DNA of 37,004 nucleotides from JAAERC01 sp032123495 (GCA_032123495.1 JAQBFG010000179.1:1-37004); one strand, 5' to 3'; counted from the first letter of the stretch, positions 8,582 through 17,056 are shown. The notes: generated by a model not told the origin, from the sequence alone. A program made the numbers and translations.

Positions 8582-10321
8582 CTATATTGTAGTCGGATTG
8601 ATCTTATCGGAATCGATTTTCAGAGCTTTATGGGCCTGCTTTAAAACATCCGGCTTAATTTTATTGGCATTGACCAAATTGTATAGTGCCGCCAAAACGA
8701 TATGACGCGCATCAACCTCAAAATAATCCCGCAACGCCTCGCGAGAATCGCTACGACCAAAACCATCGGTCCCCAAACTTATCAGCCGTCCCGGCAGCCA
8801 TTGCGAAATTGAACCGGGGAGAGATTTCAAATAATCTGAAGCGGCGACAAAGACACCGCTTTCATTCTCCATCGTTTTTTCGAGATAAGATTTTTTCGGT
8901 TTTCCTGAGATATTAAGAATATTTTCGCGCTCGGTATTGATGGCATCATAATACAACTCTTTATAACTGGTAACGCTCCAGACATCGGAGGCAACATCGT
9001 AGTCGTTTTCAAGAATCTCCTGAGCCTTGATAACTTCATTCAAGATCGCTCCACTGCCCAGAAGATGCACTTTGAAGCCATCAGTTTTTTTGGTCGACTG
9101 CCGAAATTTATATATTCCTTTTAGAATTCCCTCTTCAACTCCATCAGGTTGTTTGGGCATTTTATAAAACTCATTGGTGACATTTATATAATATAAGACG
9201 TCTTCCTGTTTTTCATACATCCGATAGAGACCATCCTTGACAATAATGGCTAACTCATAAGCAAAAGCGGGATCATAAGCCTTCACGTTGGGGAAAGCAT
9301 TGGCGATTTGAAGACTGTGACCATCCTGATGCTGCAACCCTTCGCCGGCCAGTGTCGTTCGTCCCGACGTACATCCAACCAGAAAACCACGCGCCTTGGA
9401 ATCACCTGCAGCCCAGATAAGATCACCCACGCGCTGAAAACCGAACATCGAATAAAAAAGGAACATCGGAATCATATTTAAACTGTGGGCGGTATGCGAT
9501 GTTCCGGCGGCAATAAAAGATGACATTGCTCCCGCCTCGGTGATACCTTCTTCGAGGATCTGGCCGTTTATGGCTTCTTTATAGTACATAAGATTTTCGA
9601 TGTCAACTGGTTCATACAATTGACCGACGTGCGAATAAATTCCGGCTTTACGGAAGAGAGATTCCATTCCAAAAGTCCTCGCTTCGTCAGGAATGATCGG
9701 AACAATGTACTTACCGACTTTTTTGTCATCAAGCAGCTTTGATATCAGATGCACCATTACCATCGTGGTTGCCACTTCACGATCCCCGGTTCCTTCGGAA
9801 AACTCAGCATACATATCATTTCCCGGCATTATCATCGGCCCGGCACCAACTCTGCGACTGGGGACATATCCTCCCAGTGCCTGACGATGTTCATGAATGT
9901 ATTTCATCTCCGGGCTATTTTTATCCGGACGATAAAATGGCGCATCAGTTATATCCTCATCGGAAATAGGAATATCAAAACGGGTTCGAAATGATTTAAG
10001 CTCGTCCTCATTCAATTTTTTCTGCTGATGAGTAATATTGCGACCTTCGCCCGCTTCACCAAGCCCATAACCCTTAACGGTCATGGCCAAAATTATAGTA
10101 GGTGAGCCGGTATGATTAACCGCAGCATGATATGCGGCATATACTTTTTCAGGGTCATGTCCCCCACGACGAAGAGTACGTAATTGTTCATCAGAATAAT
10201 CGGCAACCAACTTCTCAAGTTCCGGATATTTGCCAAAAAAGTTTTGGCGGATATATGCACCATCGGAAACAATATATTTTTGAAGTTCACCATCGAGAAC
10301 ATTATCCATCCGTTTGGCCAA
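8582..10321 (-). CDS. aceE: Pyruvate dehydrogenase E1 component (homodimeric), C-terminal part after frameshift
   Basis: This is the larger, C-terminal piece of a homodimeric pyruvate dehydrogenase E1, which decarboxylates pyruvate with thiamine diphosphate and passes the acetyl group to lipoylated E2. Homology to AceE is continuous from YIVSDGAYIRQNFFGKYPE to the C-terminus, including PDEARTFGMESLFR, YYSMFGFQR-type sequence, GRTTLAGEGLQHQDGHS and LGTDGFGRSDSREALR. Coding similarity actually extends upstream of ATG 10321 as WDPLLAQDNDGFLAKRM, back to the G run at 10363-10369, so 10321 is only the first in-frame ATG and not a biological start. The piece lacks the thiamine-diphosphate motif, which lies in the upstream fragment. 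No E2 or E3 gene is nearby. Confidence 0.9.
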   Translation of the reverse strand: MAKRMDNVLDGELQKYIVSDGAYIRQNFFGKYPELEKLVADYSDEQLRTLRRGGHDPEKVYAAYHAAVNHTGSPTIILAMTVKGYGLGEAGEGRNITHQQKKLNEDELKSFRTRFDIPISDEDITDAPFYRPDKNSPEMKYIHEHRQALGGYVPSRRVGAGPMIMPGNDMYAEFSEGTGDREVATTMVMVHLISKLLDDKKVGKYIVPIIPDEARTFGMESLFRKAGIYSHVGQLYEPVDIENLMYYKEAINGQILEEGITEAGAMSSFIAAGTSHTAHSLNMIPMFLFYSMFGFQRVGDLIWAAGDSKARGFLVGCTSGRTTLAGEGLQHQDGHSLQIANAFPNVKAYDPAFAYELAIIVKDGLYRMYEKQEDVLYYINVTNEFYKMPKQPDGVEEGILKGIYKFRQSTKKTDGFKVHLLGSGAILNEVIKAQEILENDYDVASDVWSVTSYKELYYDAINTERENILNISGKPKKSYLEKTMENESGVFVAASDYLKSLPGSISQWLPGRLISLGTDGFGRSDSREALRDYFEVDARHIVLAALYNLVNANKIKPDVLKQAHKALKIDSDKINPTTI

Positions 10322-10358
10322 AAATCCATCATTATCTTGAGCAAGAAGCGGGTCCCAA

Positions 10359-11261
10359 TCATCCCCCCCAGATTACTTTAATAACATTCCAACCGGCACC
10401 TTTAAAAGCAGCTTCAAGTTCCTGGATTATTTTTCCATTGCCCCTAACAGGGCCGTCAAGCCGCTGCAAATTACAATTTACTACAAAAATAAGATTATCC
10501 AGTTTTTCACGAGGCGGTAAGGTTATCGCGCCAAGAGATTCAGGCTCATCAAGTTCACCATCTCCCAAAAAGGCCCATATTTTCTGATTATTTTTTTCTA
10601 TTAATCCGCGGTCGGTAAGATACTGATTAAACCGGGCCTGATAAATCGCCATTATCGATGACAACCCCATTGAAACGGTCGGATACTCCCAAAAATCTGG
10701 CATCAATCTCGGATGCGGATACGATGATAACCCGCCCTGCGGTTTCAATTCCCGTCTGAAATTCTCCAAATCGGTTCCTGTTAAACGACCCTCCAAATAT
10801 GCACGAGCATAAATGCCGGGCGAAGCATGACCCTGGAAAAATATCTGGTCTCCCGCCTGTTGCTTGTTGTGAGCGCGCAAAAAATGATTAAAAGCGACTT
10901 CAAAAAGAGTCGCCGATGAAGCATAGGTCGAAATATGTCCGCCGATTCCAGGAGATTTCCGATTGGCGCGCACAACCATTGCCATAGCGTTCCAGCGATT
11001 GATACTTTTTATCCGTCTCTCTATCTCCCGATCACCGGGAAATGCGGGCTGTTCTTTACGCGAAATTGTATTTTGGAATGGGGTATTTGAAGCAATCGGT
11101 AATTGGATTCCCAGACTTTTTGCTCTCACCTGCAACCGGTCAATTAGCTGGATTACCCGCTCTGATCCTTGATCATTGTAAACATCATCAATCGATTCAA
11201 TCCAGTCCCGATCTTCAAGCTCCATTTCTTTTTTTATATTATCACTTTCAGGGTTATTCAT
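10359..11261 (-). CDS. aceE: Pyruvate dehydrogenase E1 component (homodimeric), N-terminal part before frameshift
   Basis: N-terminal 300 residues of the same E1. It has the family blocks GGHISTYASSATLFEVAFNH, FQGHASPGIYARAYLEGRL and YPHPRLMPDFWEYPTVSMGL. The thiamine-diphosphate motif runs from GDGELDEPES to NCNLQRLDGPVRGNGK. The frame ends abruptly right after GAGWNVIKVIWGG, where AceE proteins should continue into WGxxWDxLL. Removing one G from the seven-G tract restores WGDDWDPLL and joins it to the downstream piece, giving a protein of about 892 residues, the normal AceE length. ATG 11261 has a good GAGGGAG ribosome-binding site. The break may be a sequencing error, a mutation or a phase-variable switch. 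Confidence 0.9.
   Translation of the reverse strand: MNNPESDNIKKEMELEDRDWIESIDDVYNDQGSERVIQLIDRLQVRAKSLGIQLPIASNTPFQNTISRKEQPAFPGDREIERRIKSINRWNAMAMVVRANRKSPGIGGHISTYASSATLFEVAFNHFLRAHNKQQAGDQIFFQGHASPGIYARAYLEGRLTGTDLENFRRELKPQGGLSSYPHPRLMPDFWEYPTVSMGLSSIMAIYQARFNQYLTDRGLIEKNNQKIWAFLGDGELDEPESLGAITLPPREKLDNLIFVVNCNLQRLDGPVRGNGKIIQELEAAFKGAGWNVIKVIWGG
10363..10369 (-). other. Seven-base homopolymer (G on the coding strand) at the aceE frameshift
   Basis: Seven C residues on the plus strand. With seven, the aceE frame reads tgg ggg gga tga and stops; with six it reads tgg ggg gat gat tgg and continues as AceE. It is the only base change needed to restore the whole gene. Confidence 0.85.
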
Positions 11262-11403
11262 TCCATCTCCCTCTTGTTTTATTTACAATAATAACAATGA
11301 ATAGGCAAAAAAGTTAAATCTTTTTTAAAATTGTTTTATAACTTTTAGAGATTCCACAAATCATAATATGCTCTTGAGCCCAATAAAAGCGGTGAAATCT
11401 TAG

Positions 11404-12033
11404 CTATAGCTTGGATTCTTTATCAAATGTCATCATAAGAAAACCGCAAAAAGCGGCATTGCTGGGAGATAATAATTTTGACACCTTCTTTTTCATATAA
11501 TTTACAGCGTCTCGGTACGATTCGTAGAAATCCCAGGTCGGGGTTGGTTTATAAACAAGGTCCAATTCCAAATTAGTAAGAATAAGTTTAGTCGTGGTTG
11601 GTTTGATAAAGACTTCTGTATCTGGTCTGAAATAGTATTGAAATACTGTCATCAACGTCCATTTCGCCATTTTTCTTTTGGCCAACTCCTCAACGAGAAT
11701 TTCGAATCCTTGTTTTTCATTACTATAGAGTAAAAACTTAAGCCCTTTCGCGAAAATATCTTGTTCATCTTTTGATAACAAATTAACCATGTCTCGAAAC
11801 TTGGGCTTTTCAAAAAGGGAGACCATTGTTGATTGAGAAACTACTTTCACCATCGATCTAACAATTTCAGATGAGTCTTTGAAATTCTTTTTTGCAAAAC
11901 AGTCTTTGGCGAGGTTGGTCAACTTGTCTTTTTTATGTTTCTTACCCAGCTCGACCATAATAGGGTGTTCAAATCCACCGGGATATTTCTTTAGAAAGTT
12001 TTCCGCCGCCTGCTTTAATAATTTGTTATTCAT
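11404..12033 (-). CDS. Uncharacterized protein, mostly helical
   Basis: I do not recognise this family. The protein of 209 residues begins MNNKLLKQAAENFLKKYPGG, is rich in lysine and predicted helices, and has no signal peptide or obvious membrane segment. It contains KYPGGFEHPIMVELGKKHK near the start, a central helical stretch (KDEQDIFAKGLKFLLYSN), a tryptophan-containing segment KPTPTWDFYESYRDAVNYMKK, and a hydrophobic patch SNAAFCGFLMMTF near the end. ATG 12033 is chosen for the GGAGG five bases upstream, instead of the in-frame ATG at 12069 which lacks one. It stands alone between aceE and the molybdenum cofactor cluster, all on the minus strand. Codon use looks like its neighbours, so it is probably a real gene. 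Confidence 0.7.
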   Translation of the reverse strand: MNNKLLKQAAENFLKKYPGGFEHPIMVELGKKHKKDKLTNLAKDCFAKKNFKDSSEIVRSMVKVVSQSTMVSLFEKPKFRDMVNLLSKDEQDIFAKGLKFLLYSNEKQGFEILVEELAKRKMAKWTLMTVFQYYFRPDTEVFIKPTTTKLILTNLELDLVYKPTPTWDFYESYRDAVNYMKKKVSKLLSPSNAAFCGFLMMTFDKESKL

Positions 12034-12168
12034 AATTCCTCCATGCCATGCCCATAAATTAAGCGACAAGTGACTGCTTTGTCATCACTTTTTTAAATTA
12101 ATTTATAAGAGATTTTTTCCATCGCTTACTATCCGAAATCTGAGAATGCACTTCGAAGAAGATTCTAT

Positions 12169-13677
12169 TTATGAATTTACCGCATTCAATGAATTAATGC
12201 CGCCTTTGAGAGAATAAAAATTATCCAATCCAAAGTGGCGAAGACGATTGGTCAAAACCAGGCTTGCCAAACCATGATCACATACTAAAATGTAATCCTT
12301 GGTTTGCGGCAGATTCTTCAATTGCTCAAAATTCGTCGCCTTTACTTGAGGCCAATCTCTCAAGATGGAATCATTCCTTGAACGAATAGATTCTGGTCGA
12401 ATATCAACAATAGTAAATCTTTGCGGATTTTTGGTAATCTTTTCAGATTCAATTTCATGACTATGAGCCATTGATGATAATTTTTCCACCGATTGGTTCT
12501 TATATCGGGCACTATCTCCGCAAACAGAACATCCGTCTCGTCGTTTCCGACGAATTTTGTGCTGCGAAAGATCTTTCAAATCTATTAGTATACCATGTGT
12601 GGCCGACTTTGACTTTTCTCCCAGCAAGAAACGGATAACTTCGTTGGCCTGAAGAGTGCCAACCATATTTGGTACCACCCCAATAATCCCGGCATCGGTA
12701 CACCCTGAAACACAATCATCAGAGGCTGCATCATCGCTAAGACAGTTAAAGCAGCCGGATTCTTGATCGACAAAAAATGTATGAAGAATCGCCTGCCAAT
12801 GAAACACGCCGGCAATAACCAGAGGGATTCCTGCCTTGTGGCATATTTGATTTAAATAATACTTGGTCTCAAGATTGTCGCTGCCATCGACCACAATATC
12901 ATAGCTTTCTAAATTTTCCCATATTGCCGAAGAAGAAACACGTTGGGTGATTGCTTCAATTTTAATTAAAGGGTTCATTAGTTGCAGTCGTTTTTTTGCC
13001 GCTTCGGCTTTATCAAGACCTACATCGTCGATTGTATACAAAAATTGCCGATGAAGATTGGAGGTTTCGACCTTATCAAAATCAAATACTGTTATATGAC
13101 CAACTCCGGCGCCAGCCAGATTGGTTAAAACAGGACAACCGAGTCCACCGGCTCCGACTACCGCCACGCGGGCATTTTTCAGACGCTCTTGTCCGTCAAC
13201 TTGAACACCGGGCATTAAGAGTTGCTTGGAGTAATATTCTTCTTCTTTTATTTCCGGTTTTGATTGATGCGTACAGCCGACCCAGTCAATCGTGCCGTCT
13301 TTGTAGAATTCTTTTTTCCAGATCGGTAGACGATGTTTGATATTGTCAATTACATACCTGCAGGCAAGAAAGGCGTCGTTGCGATGAGCCGACAGCGCGC
13401 CGATCCAGATCGCAGTTTCGCCAATTTCAAGTGATCCAACGCGGTGCACCGCTTTAATATCTACTATTGGAAATTTATCTCTGGCCTCGGCTAAAATAAG
13501 CAATCCTTCTTTGATCGCCAGGACTTCATAAACGTGGTATTCCAGTTTTTTGACCGGCCGCCCTTTATGATGATCTCTGACCCGACCCTCAAACGACGAT
13601 AAGGCGCCCGCTGAATCATGAGTAAACCGTGTTACAATATCAGCAGTATCTATTGGCGATGAGGCGATTTCAAACAT
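12169..13677 (-). CDS. MoaE-MoeB-rhodanese triple fusion (molybdopterin synthase large subunit / MoaD adenylyltransferase / sulfurtransferase)
   Basis: A 502-residue fusion. Residues 1-140 are MoaE, with HRVGSLEIGE, LSAHRNDAFLACRYVID and the active-site lysines in LPIWKKE (121-122). Residues 145-392 are MoeB/ThiF-type adenylyltransferase, with the ATP loop GAGGLG (175-180), SNLHRQFLY, the VVDGSDNLETKYYLN block, and two zinc CxxC pairs (Cys309/312 and Cys383/386). Residues 410-500 are a rhodanese domain with active-site loop CDHGLAS (Cys466). MoaE with MoaD makes molybdopterin from cPMP; MoeB adenylates the MoaD C-terminus; rhodanese can supply sulfur. One polypeptide therefore carries most of the MoaD sulfuration and use cycle. 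It starts three bases after the moaD stop, with GGAGGA as ribosome-binding site. Confidence 0.9.
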   Translation of the reverse strand: MFEIASSPIDTADIVTRFTHDSAGALSSFEGRVRDHHKGRPVKKLEYHVYEVLAIKEGLLILAEARDKFPIVDIKAVHRVGSLEIGETAIWIGALSAHRNDAFLACRYVIDNIKHRLPIWKKEFYKDGTIDWVGCTHQSKPEIKEEEYYSKQLLMPGVQVDGQERLKNARVAVVGAGGLGCPVLTNLAGAGVGHITVFDFDKVETSNLHRQFLYTIDDVGLDKAEAAKKRLQLMNPLIKIEAITQRVSSSAIWENLESYDIVVDGSDNLETKYYLNQICHKAGIPLVIAGVFHWQAILHTFFVDQESGCFNCLSDDAASDDCVSGCTDAGIIGVVPNMVGTLQANEVIRFLLGEKSKSATHGILIDLKDLSQHKIRRKRRDGCSVCGDSARYKNQSVEKLSSMAHSHEIESEKITKNPQRFTIVDIRPESIRSRNDSILRDWPQVKATNFEQLKNLPQTKDYILVCDHGLASLVLTNRLRHFGLDNFYSLKGGINSLNAVNS

Positions 13678-13680
13678 CCC

Positions 13681-13923
13681 TCATCCTCCAGCCACCGGCG
13701 GAACAAAAACAACTTCGTCACCGTCTTTTATTTCAGAGTTCATCGTTGCGAATTCTTCGTTTATTGCCACCTGTGTTTGACCGGAATCGAGCGAAAATGA
13801 GTATTTTAAACTTAACTCATCGAAAAGATTAGCCGCCGTATGAGCTTCAGTAATTACGACTTCCGAATTGCGTCCCGCTTCTTCCTGCAATTTGGCAAAA
13901 TATAGCAATTTTATATTTTTCAA
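13681..13923 (-). CDS. moaD: Molybdopterin synthase small subunit (sulfur carrier)
   Basis: A small ubiquitin-like sulfur carrier of about 80 residues ending in the required Gly-Gly (VVFVPPVAGG), whose C-terminus becomes a thiocarboxylate for molybdopterin synthesis. The first strand is KNIKLLYFAKLQEEAG, normal for MoaD. I prefer the TTG at 13923, one base after the moaA stop and preceded by GGAGGG. An in-frame ATG at 13941 overlaps the end of moaA by 17 bases and has no ribosome-binding site. It sits between moaA and the MoaE-MoeB-rhodanese fusion, which provides both its partner subunit and its activating enzyme. Confidence 0.88.
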   Translation of the reverse strand: MKNIKLLYFAKLQEEAGRNSEVVITEAHTAANLFDELSLKYSFSLDSGQTQVAINEEFATMNSEIKDGDEVVFVPPVAGG

Positions 13924-13924
13924 A

Positions 13925-14911
13925 TCACCCTCCGACTTCATTCATATTTTGAACCATTTCATAAACTCTACCAAATGGTTTCATTTTTAATGTCTTTATA
14001 AACAGCTCATGGAGTTCATCTTCATTTTTATAAGCAATCTTATGACCATCGGTTTTCATCAGGCAGGGGCGCAACATGCCATTGACCGATAATCGCCATC
14101 GAGAGCAGTTGGTACAAAACGGTTTGGACTCTGAAGCAATAATGCCGATTACACCACCGGCCGGCGTTTTGTAATTGATTGATGTCGAGTCGTAGGAGGC
14201 ATCGCGATCTTGAAGTTCGTACTTCTGACTAATAATATCGAGAATGTCATCGGCCTTTATAAACTGACTCTTTTGATTTTCGATGGCAGAACCAATCCGC
14301 ATCAACTCCAAAAAACGGACTTCAATTCCGGTTCGTTCGCTGAAATCAACAAAATCAAGAAACTCATCATCATTTATTCCGCGCAAAGCAAGAACATTGA
14401 TCTTGGTTTGAAATCCATTAGCGGCTGTCGCCTCAATGGCGCTCATTACCTTACCGAAAATATTCGAATTGGTTATTTTTTTAAATTTTTCTGGCATAAG
14501 TGAATCGAGGCTAATATTGATATGTTTAAGATTTGTCGTCTTTAGAAATGGCAGCAGTCCTTCAAGCTTGGATCCATTGGTTGTCAGGGCCAGCTTCTTT
14601 ATTGGAAATTCTGAAAGGCGACTTACGATCTCCTCAAACTCCGGACGCATCGTCGGCTCGCCGCCAGTTAATCGGATTTGCTCAACTCCATAATCAAGCA
14701 TGATGCTAATCAGTCGGCAGATCTCATCAACCGGCATACGTTTGCTGTGGTGAGGAAACTTGGCATTTTTCGGCATGCAATAGAAACATCTTAAATTGCA
14801 ATCTTCCAATAACGAAATCCTGAGTTTACGAACTCTACGACCAAAATCATCAATCAATGGTTGCTTGAAATCAAGCTCAGTAGAAGCTTGTTTAATATTG
14901 GACTCAGCCAT
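13925..14911 (-). CDS. moaA: GTP 3',8-cyclase (radical SAM, molybdenum cofactor biosynthesis)
   Basis: MoaA performs the first step of molybdenum cofactor synthesis, cyclising GTP by radical SAM chemistry. The 328-residue protein has both iron-sulfur sites: the SAM cluster Cys38, Cys42 and Cys45 (CNLRCFYC) and the C-terminal substrate cluster Cys266, Cys269 and Cys283 (FCTNCSRWRLSVNGMLRPC). It also has LTGGEPTMRPEF and the C-terminal Gly-Gly (NEVGG) typical of MoaA. It is the first gene of the cluster moaA-moaD-fusion. moaC, which acts with moaA, is not in the window. An extended -10 (TGG then TAAAAT on the minus strand, 14948-14953) lies about 40 bases upstream and may be the promoter. Confidence 0.95.
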   Translation of the reverse strand: MAESNIKQASTELDFKQPLIDDFGRRVRKLRISLLEDCNLRCFYCMPKNAKFPHHSKRMPVDEICRLISIMLDYGVEQIRLTGGEPTMRPEFEEIVSRLSEFPIKKLALTTNGSKLEGLLPFLKTTNLKHINISLDSLMPEKFKKITNSNIFGKVMSAIEATAANGFQTKINVLALRGINDDEFLDFVDFSERTGIEVRFLELMRIGSAIENQKSQFIKADDILDIISQKYELQDRDASYDSTSINYKTPAGGVIGIIASESKPFCTNCSRWRLSVNGMLRPCLMKTDGHKIAYKNEDELHELFIKTLKMKPFGRVYEMVQNMNEVGG

Positions 14912-15308
14912 GTATTCCTCGATCCATCCTGCTTTTCGCCTACATTCATTTTACCAAATTGCGGAATCAACAAAAATTGCCCGCACCCATACTCGTGAAT
15001 TATACGTATATTTGGGAATAATCGTTTGTCTGAACGTTCTGATGCATATAGGAGACTTGGAGATATTGTAACGTATCAGCTTACGGCGCTGTTTTATTTG
15101 CTTGTGTTTGTTTTTACTTGCTTTGACCACAATTTGGCCCAAATCTGGCACAAAAAGTTGCACCCTATAGTAACCGTTTTTTGAATGAAGCTACTATTTT
15201 GCCAAACGCTTCCTGTGCGTTTGGTAAAAACTTGTTGGCTTATTGAGTTCTGTACAATAAATTCAAGCAAAAAGGTCATAATCATTCATCTTTCTTTAAG
15301 GAAAAAAT
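14912..15308. other. Intergenic region between moaA and the DUF2938-like gene
   Basis: Divergent region of nearly 400 bases with no convincing gene. It holds a long inverted repeat at 15197-15229 (TTTTGCCAAACGC pairing with GCGTTTGGTAAAA, one G-U), probably a hairpin. It also holds a stretch near 15122-15150 with CACAATTTGG that faintly resembles part of the T-arm-like repeat found at 17057 and 36799. Short frames here look non-coding. Confidence 0.45.
15197..15229. repeat. Long inverted repeat (hairpin) upstream of the DUF2938-like gene
   Basis: Thirteen-base arms, with one G-U pair, around a seven-base loop TTCCTGT. It lacks a T-run beyond the stem on either strand, so it is not a textbook terminator. 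It could be a transcription boundary or the end of a small mobile repeat. Confidence 0.5.
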
Positions 15309-15800
15309 ATGATCAATTTTGTAGAAATGATCTTGATGGGTATCGTGGCGACCCTTTTCATGGATATGTTGGCTGTTATTCTTGCCGAATCTAAGATCAT
15401 TCACCCACTGATAAAACCTGAAGCTGTCGGACGATGGACCCTTTATATGTTTAAAGGAAAATTCATACATAAGGATATCAACAAAACATCGGCATTGAAT
15501 TATGAAAAGTCGGCAACATTATTGTCTCATTATTTGATCGGAATCGCTTTAGCAGGTATCTATCTTCTCATGGAATTAAAAGCGCCGATAATTCGCGATC
15601 AACCATGGATGGCTCTTATTTTTGGTATCGCAACGGTTCTCCTGCCATGGTTATGGCTGTATCCTAGCATGGGGCTTGGTTTTTTGGCTTCAAAAACACC
15701 AAAAATATCACCCTATATTATTACCAGTCTCGTTAATCATACAAATTTCGGGTTGGGGTTAGTTGTATGGATAGTTGTTTTTCGCCGTTTCTTAATTTAA
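15309..15800 (+). CDS. DUF2938-like integral membrane protein
   Basis: A 163-residue inner-membrane protein with about four transmembrane segments (residues 5-25, 75-95, 102-120 and 140-160). The sequence fits the DUF2938 family: an N-terminal helix followed by GRWTLYMFKGKFIHKDI, then LSHYLIGIALAGIYLL, then the conserved LLPWLWLYPSMGLGFLASKTP and a final helix after NHTNFGLGL. The function of the family is unknown. An AAGGA ribosome-binding site precedes ATG 15309. The gene is single, facing the minus-strand oxidoreductase gene convergently. Confidence 0.75.
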   Translation: MINFVEMILMGIVATLFMDMLAVILAESKIIHPLIKPEAVGRWTLYMFKGKFIHKDINKTSALNYEKSATLLSHYLIGIALAGIYLLMELKAPIIRDQPWMALIFGIATVLLPWLWLYPSMGLGFLASKTPKISPYIITSLVNHTNFGLGLVVWIVVFRRFLI

Positions 15801-15871
15801 TGTGAGGAGCGACCCAACATTTTGATTCAAAGCCTTGTTTAGACTTTCTCGATTTACAGTGCATTATTTTT

Positions 15872-16840
15872 CTATGTTACCGTTATGACGACATTACCCT
15901 TCTTGTGCCCTTTGTCGACATACCTGTGAGCCTCGACAATCTGTTCCAATGGATAGCATCTATCTATGACCGATTTTATCTTACCAGCTTCAATAAGTTC
16001 TTTGAGGAAAATCAGATTTTCAGTTATATTGGGTGCTATCCCAATTATTACTTTCTTGCCGCCCACAATTGAAGTCCATAGTGCTTGAAGAAAGGGCCAA
16101 TCAACTGTCAGATAGACACCTCTTTGCTTTAGAGAGCCTTTACAACGTGGAAAGGTCGTTTTGCCAACTGTGTCAAAAATGGCGTCATAGGTCTGGCCGT
16201 TTTCAGTAAAATCCTCTTTGGTGTAATCAATGACCTTATCGGCTCCCAGAGATTTTGTCAATTCTAAATTTATGGTACTGCAAACTCCGGTGACTTCTGC
16301 GCCAAAGTATTTGGCAAGTTGTACCGCAAAAGTGCCTACGCTTCCAGAGGCTCCATGGATAAGAACTTTTTGTCCGTTCTGGATATCTCCTTTTCTAAGA
16401 AAATGCAATGCTGAAAGTCCCCCGATAGGAACAGCGGCGGCTTCCTCATAGGTCATATTGGCCGGTTTTATTGTAACTAACTCTTCTTCAGGAAGGCATT
16501 TGTACTCGGCATTACAACCATTAAAAAATACCCCCTTGGTATATCCAAAAACCTGATCGCCTTCCTTAAATAGTTTTACAGCTTTGCCTACTAATTCAAT
16601 TTCCCCGGCCAGATCACACCCTGGTATTTTTCTTCTTGGTTTTCTTAGACCATACATTATTCGCCCGGGGAGCCAGAACCAGCGAGCCCATGTGAAACTT
16701 CGAATTCTACAGTCCCCTGCTGTTACTGTTGACGCATAAACCTTTACTAGTATTTCATTGTCTTTGGGAGTAGGTTTTTCTACCTCCTTGAGTTGAAGAA
16801 CATCCGGTGGTCCATATTTTGTGCATACAATCGCTTTCAT
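15872..16840 (-). CDS. NAD(P)-dependent zinc-less MDR oxidoreductase (quinone oxidoreductase-like)
   Basis: Medium-chain dehydrogenase/reductase of 322 residues in the quinone-oxidoreductase-like branch. Residues 1-120 form the GroES-like catalytic domain (KPTPKDNEILVKVYASTVTAGDC, PGCDLAGEIELVGK). The Rossmann nucleotide site follows as HGASGSVGTFAVQLAKYFGA near residue 150. The catalytic zinc ligands of true alcohol dehydrogenases are not evident, so reduction of quinones or enones is more likely than alcohol oxidation. ATG 16840 is chosen because AGGAGG lies seven bases upstream and the protein then begins MKAIVCTKYGPPDVL, the canonical start. A longer in-frame extension to 17005 is not family-like. 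A 22-base palindrome upstream suggests local repression. Confidence 0.9.
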   Translation of the reverse strand: MKAIVCTKYGPPDVLQLKEVEKPTPKDNEILVKVYASTVTAGDCRIRSFTWARWFWLPGRIMYGLRKPRRKIPGCDLAGEIELVGKAVKLFKEGDQVFGYTKGVFFNGCNAEYKCLPEEELVTIKPANMTYEEAAAVPIGGLSALHFLRKGDIQNGQKVLIHGASGSVGTFAVQLAKYFGAEVTGVCSTINLELTKSLGADKVIDYTKEDFTENGQTYDAIFDTVGKTTFPRCKGSLKQRGVYLTVDWPFLQALWTSIVGGKKVIIGIAPNITENLIFLKELIEAGKIKSVIDRCYPLEQIVEAHRYVDKGHKKGNVVITVT

Positions 16841-16872
16841 AAATAATCCTCCTAGATCTCTATGATAAAGAA

Positions 16873-16894
16873 TTACCCGATTATAATCGAGTAA
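16873..16894. promoter_or_regulatory. 22-base palindrome, candidate operator of the MDR oxidoreductase gene
   Basis: TTACCCGATTA followed by TAATCGAGTAA, symmetric except for one base pair. It lies 33-54 bases upstream of ATG 16840 on the minus strand, where a repressor would overlap a promoter. No regulator gene is adjacent. Confidence 0.45.
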
Positions 16895-17056
16895 ATCTGA
16901 ATGTTTTAAGATATTTTTTGATTCTTTAGATAGGATTAGCATTGAGCTCGAAAGAGAATGCATCTCAGAATCAAATTTATTTGATATTTTTTGAGGTATA
17001 ACCACCGAACCTGTAATCCCGTAACTTACTGTATAACAATAGCGTATAATATAAAT

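Noticed and set aside
9693..9994. Several plus-strand frames of 60-80 codons antisense to aceE
   Set aside because: They lie opposite conserved AceE coding sequence and show no domain or ribosome-binding site.
12068..12094. Hairpin followed by six T residues on the plus strand as a terminator
   Set aside because: No plus-strand gene lies upstream; both neighbours are on the minus strand, and in that direction no T-run follows the stem.
14951..15285. Short overlapping frames in the moaA/DUF2938 gap as small genes
   Set aside because: Low-complexity lysine/threonine-rich translations, no ribosome-binding sites, and they overlap a hairpin.
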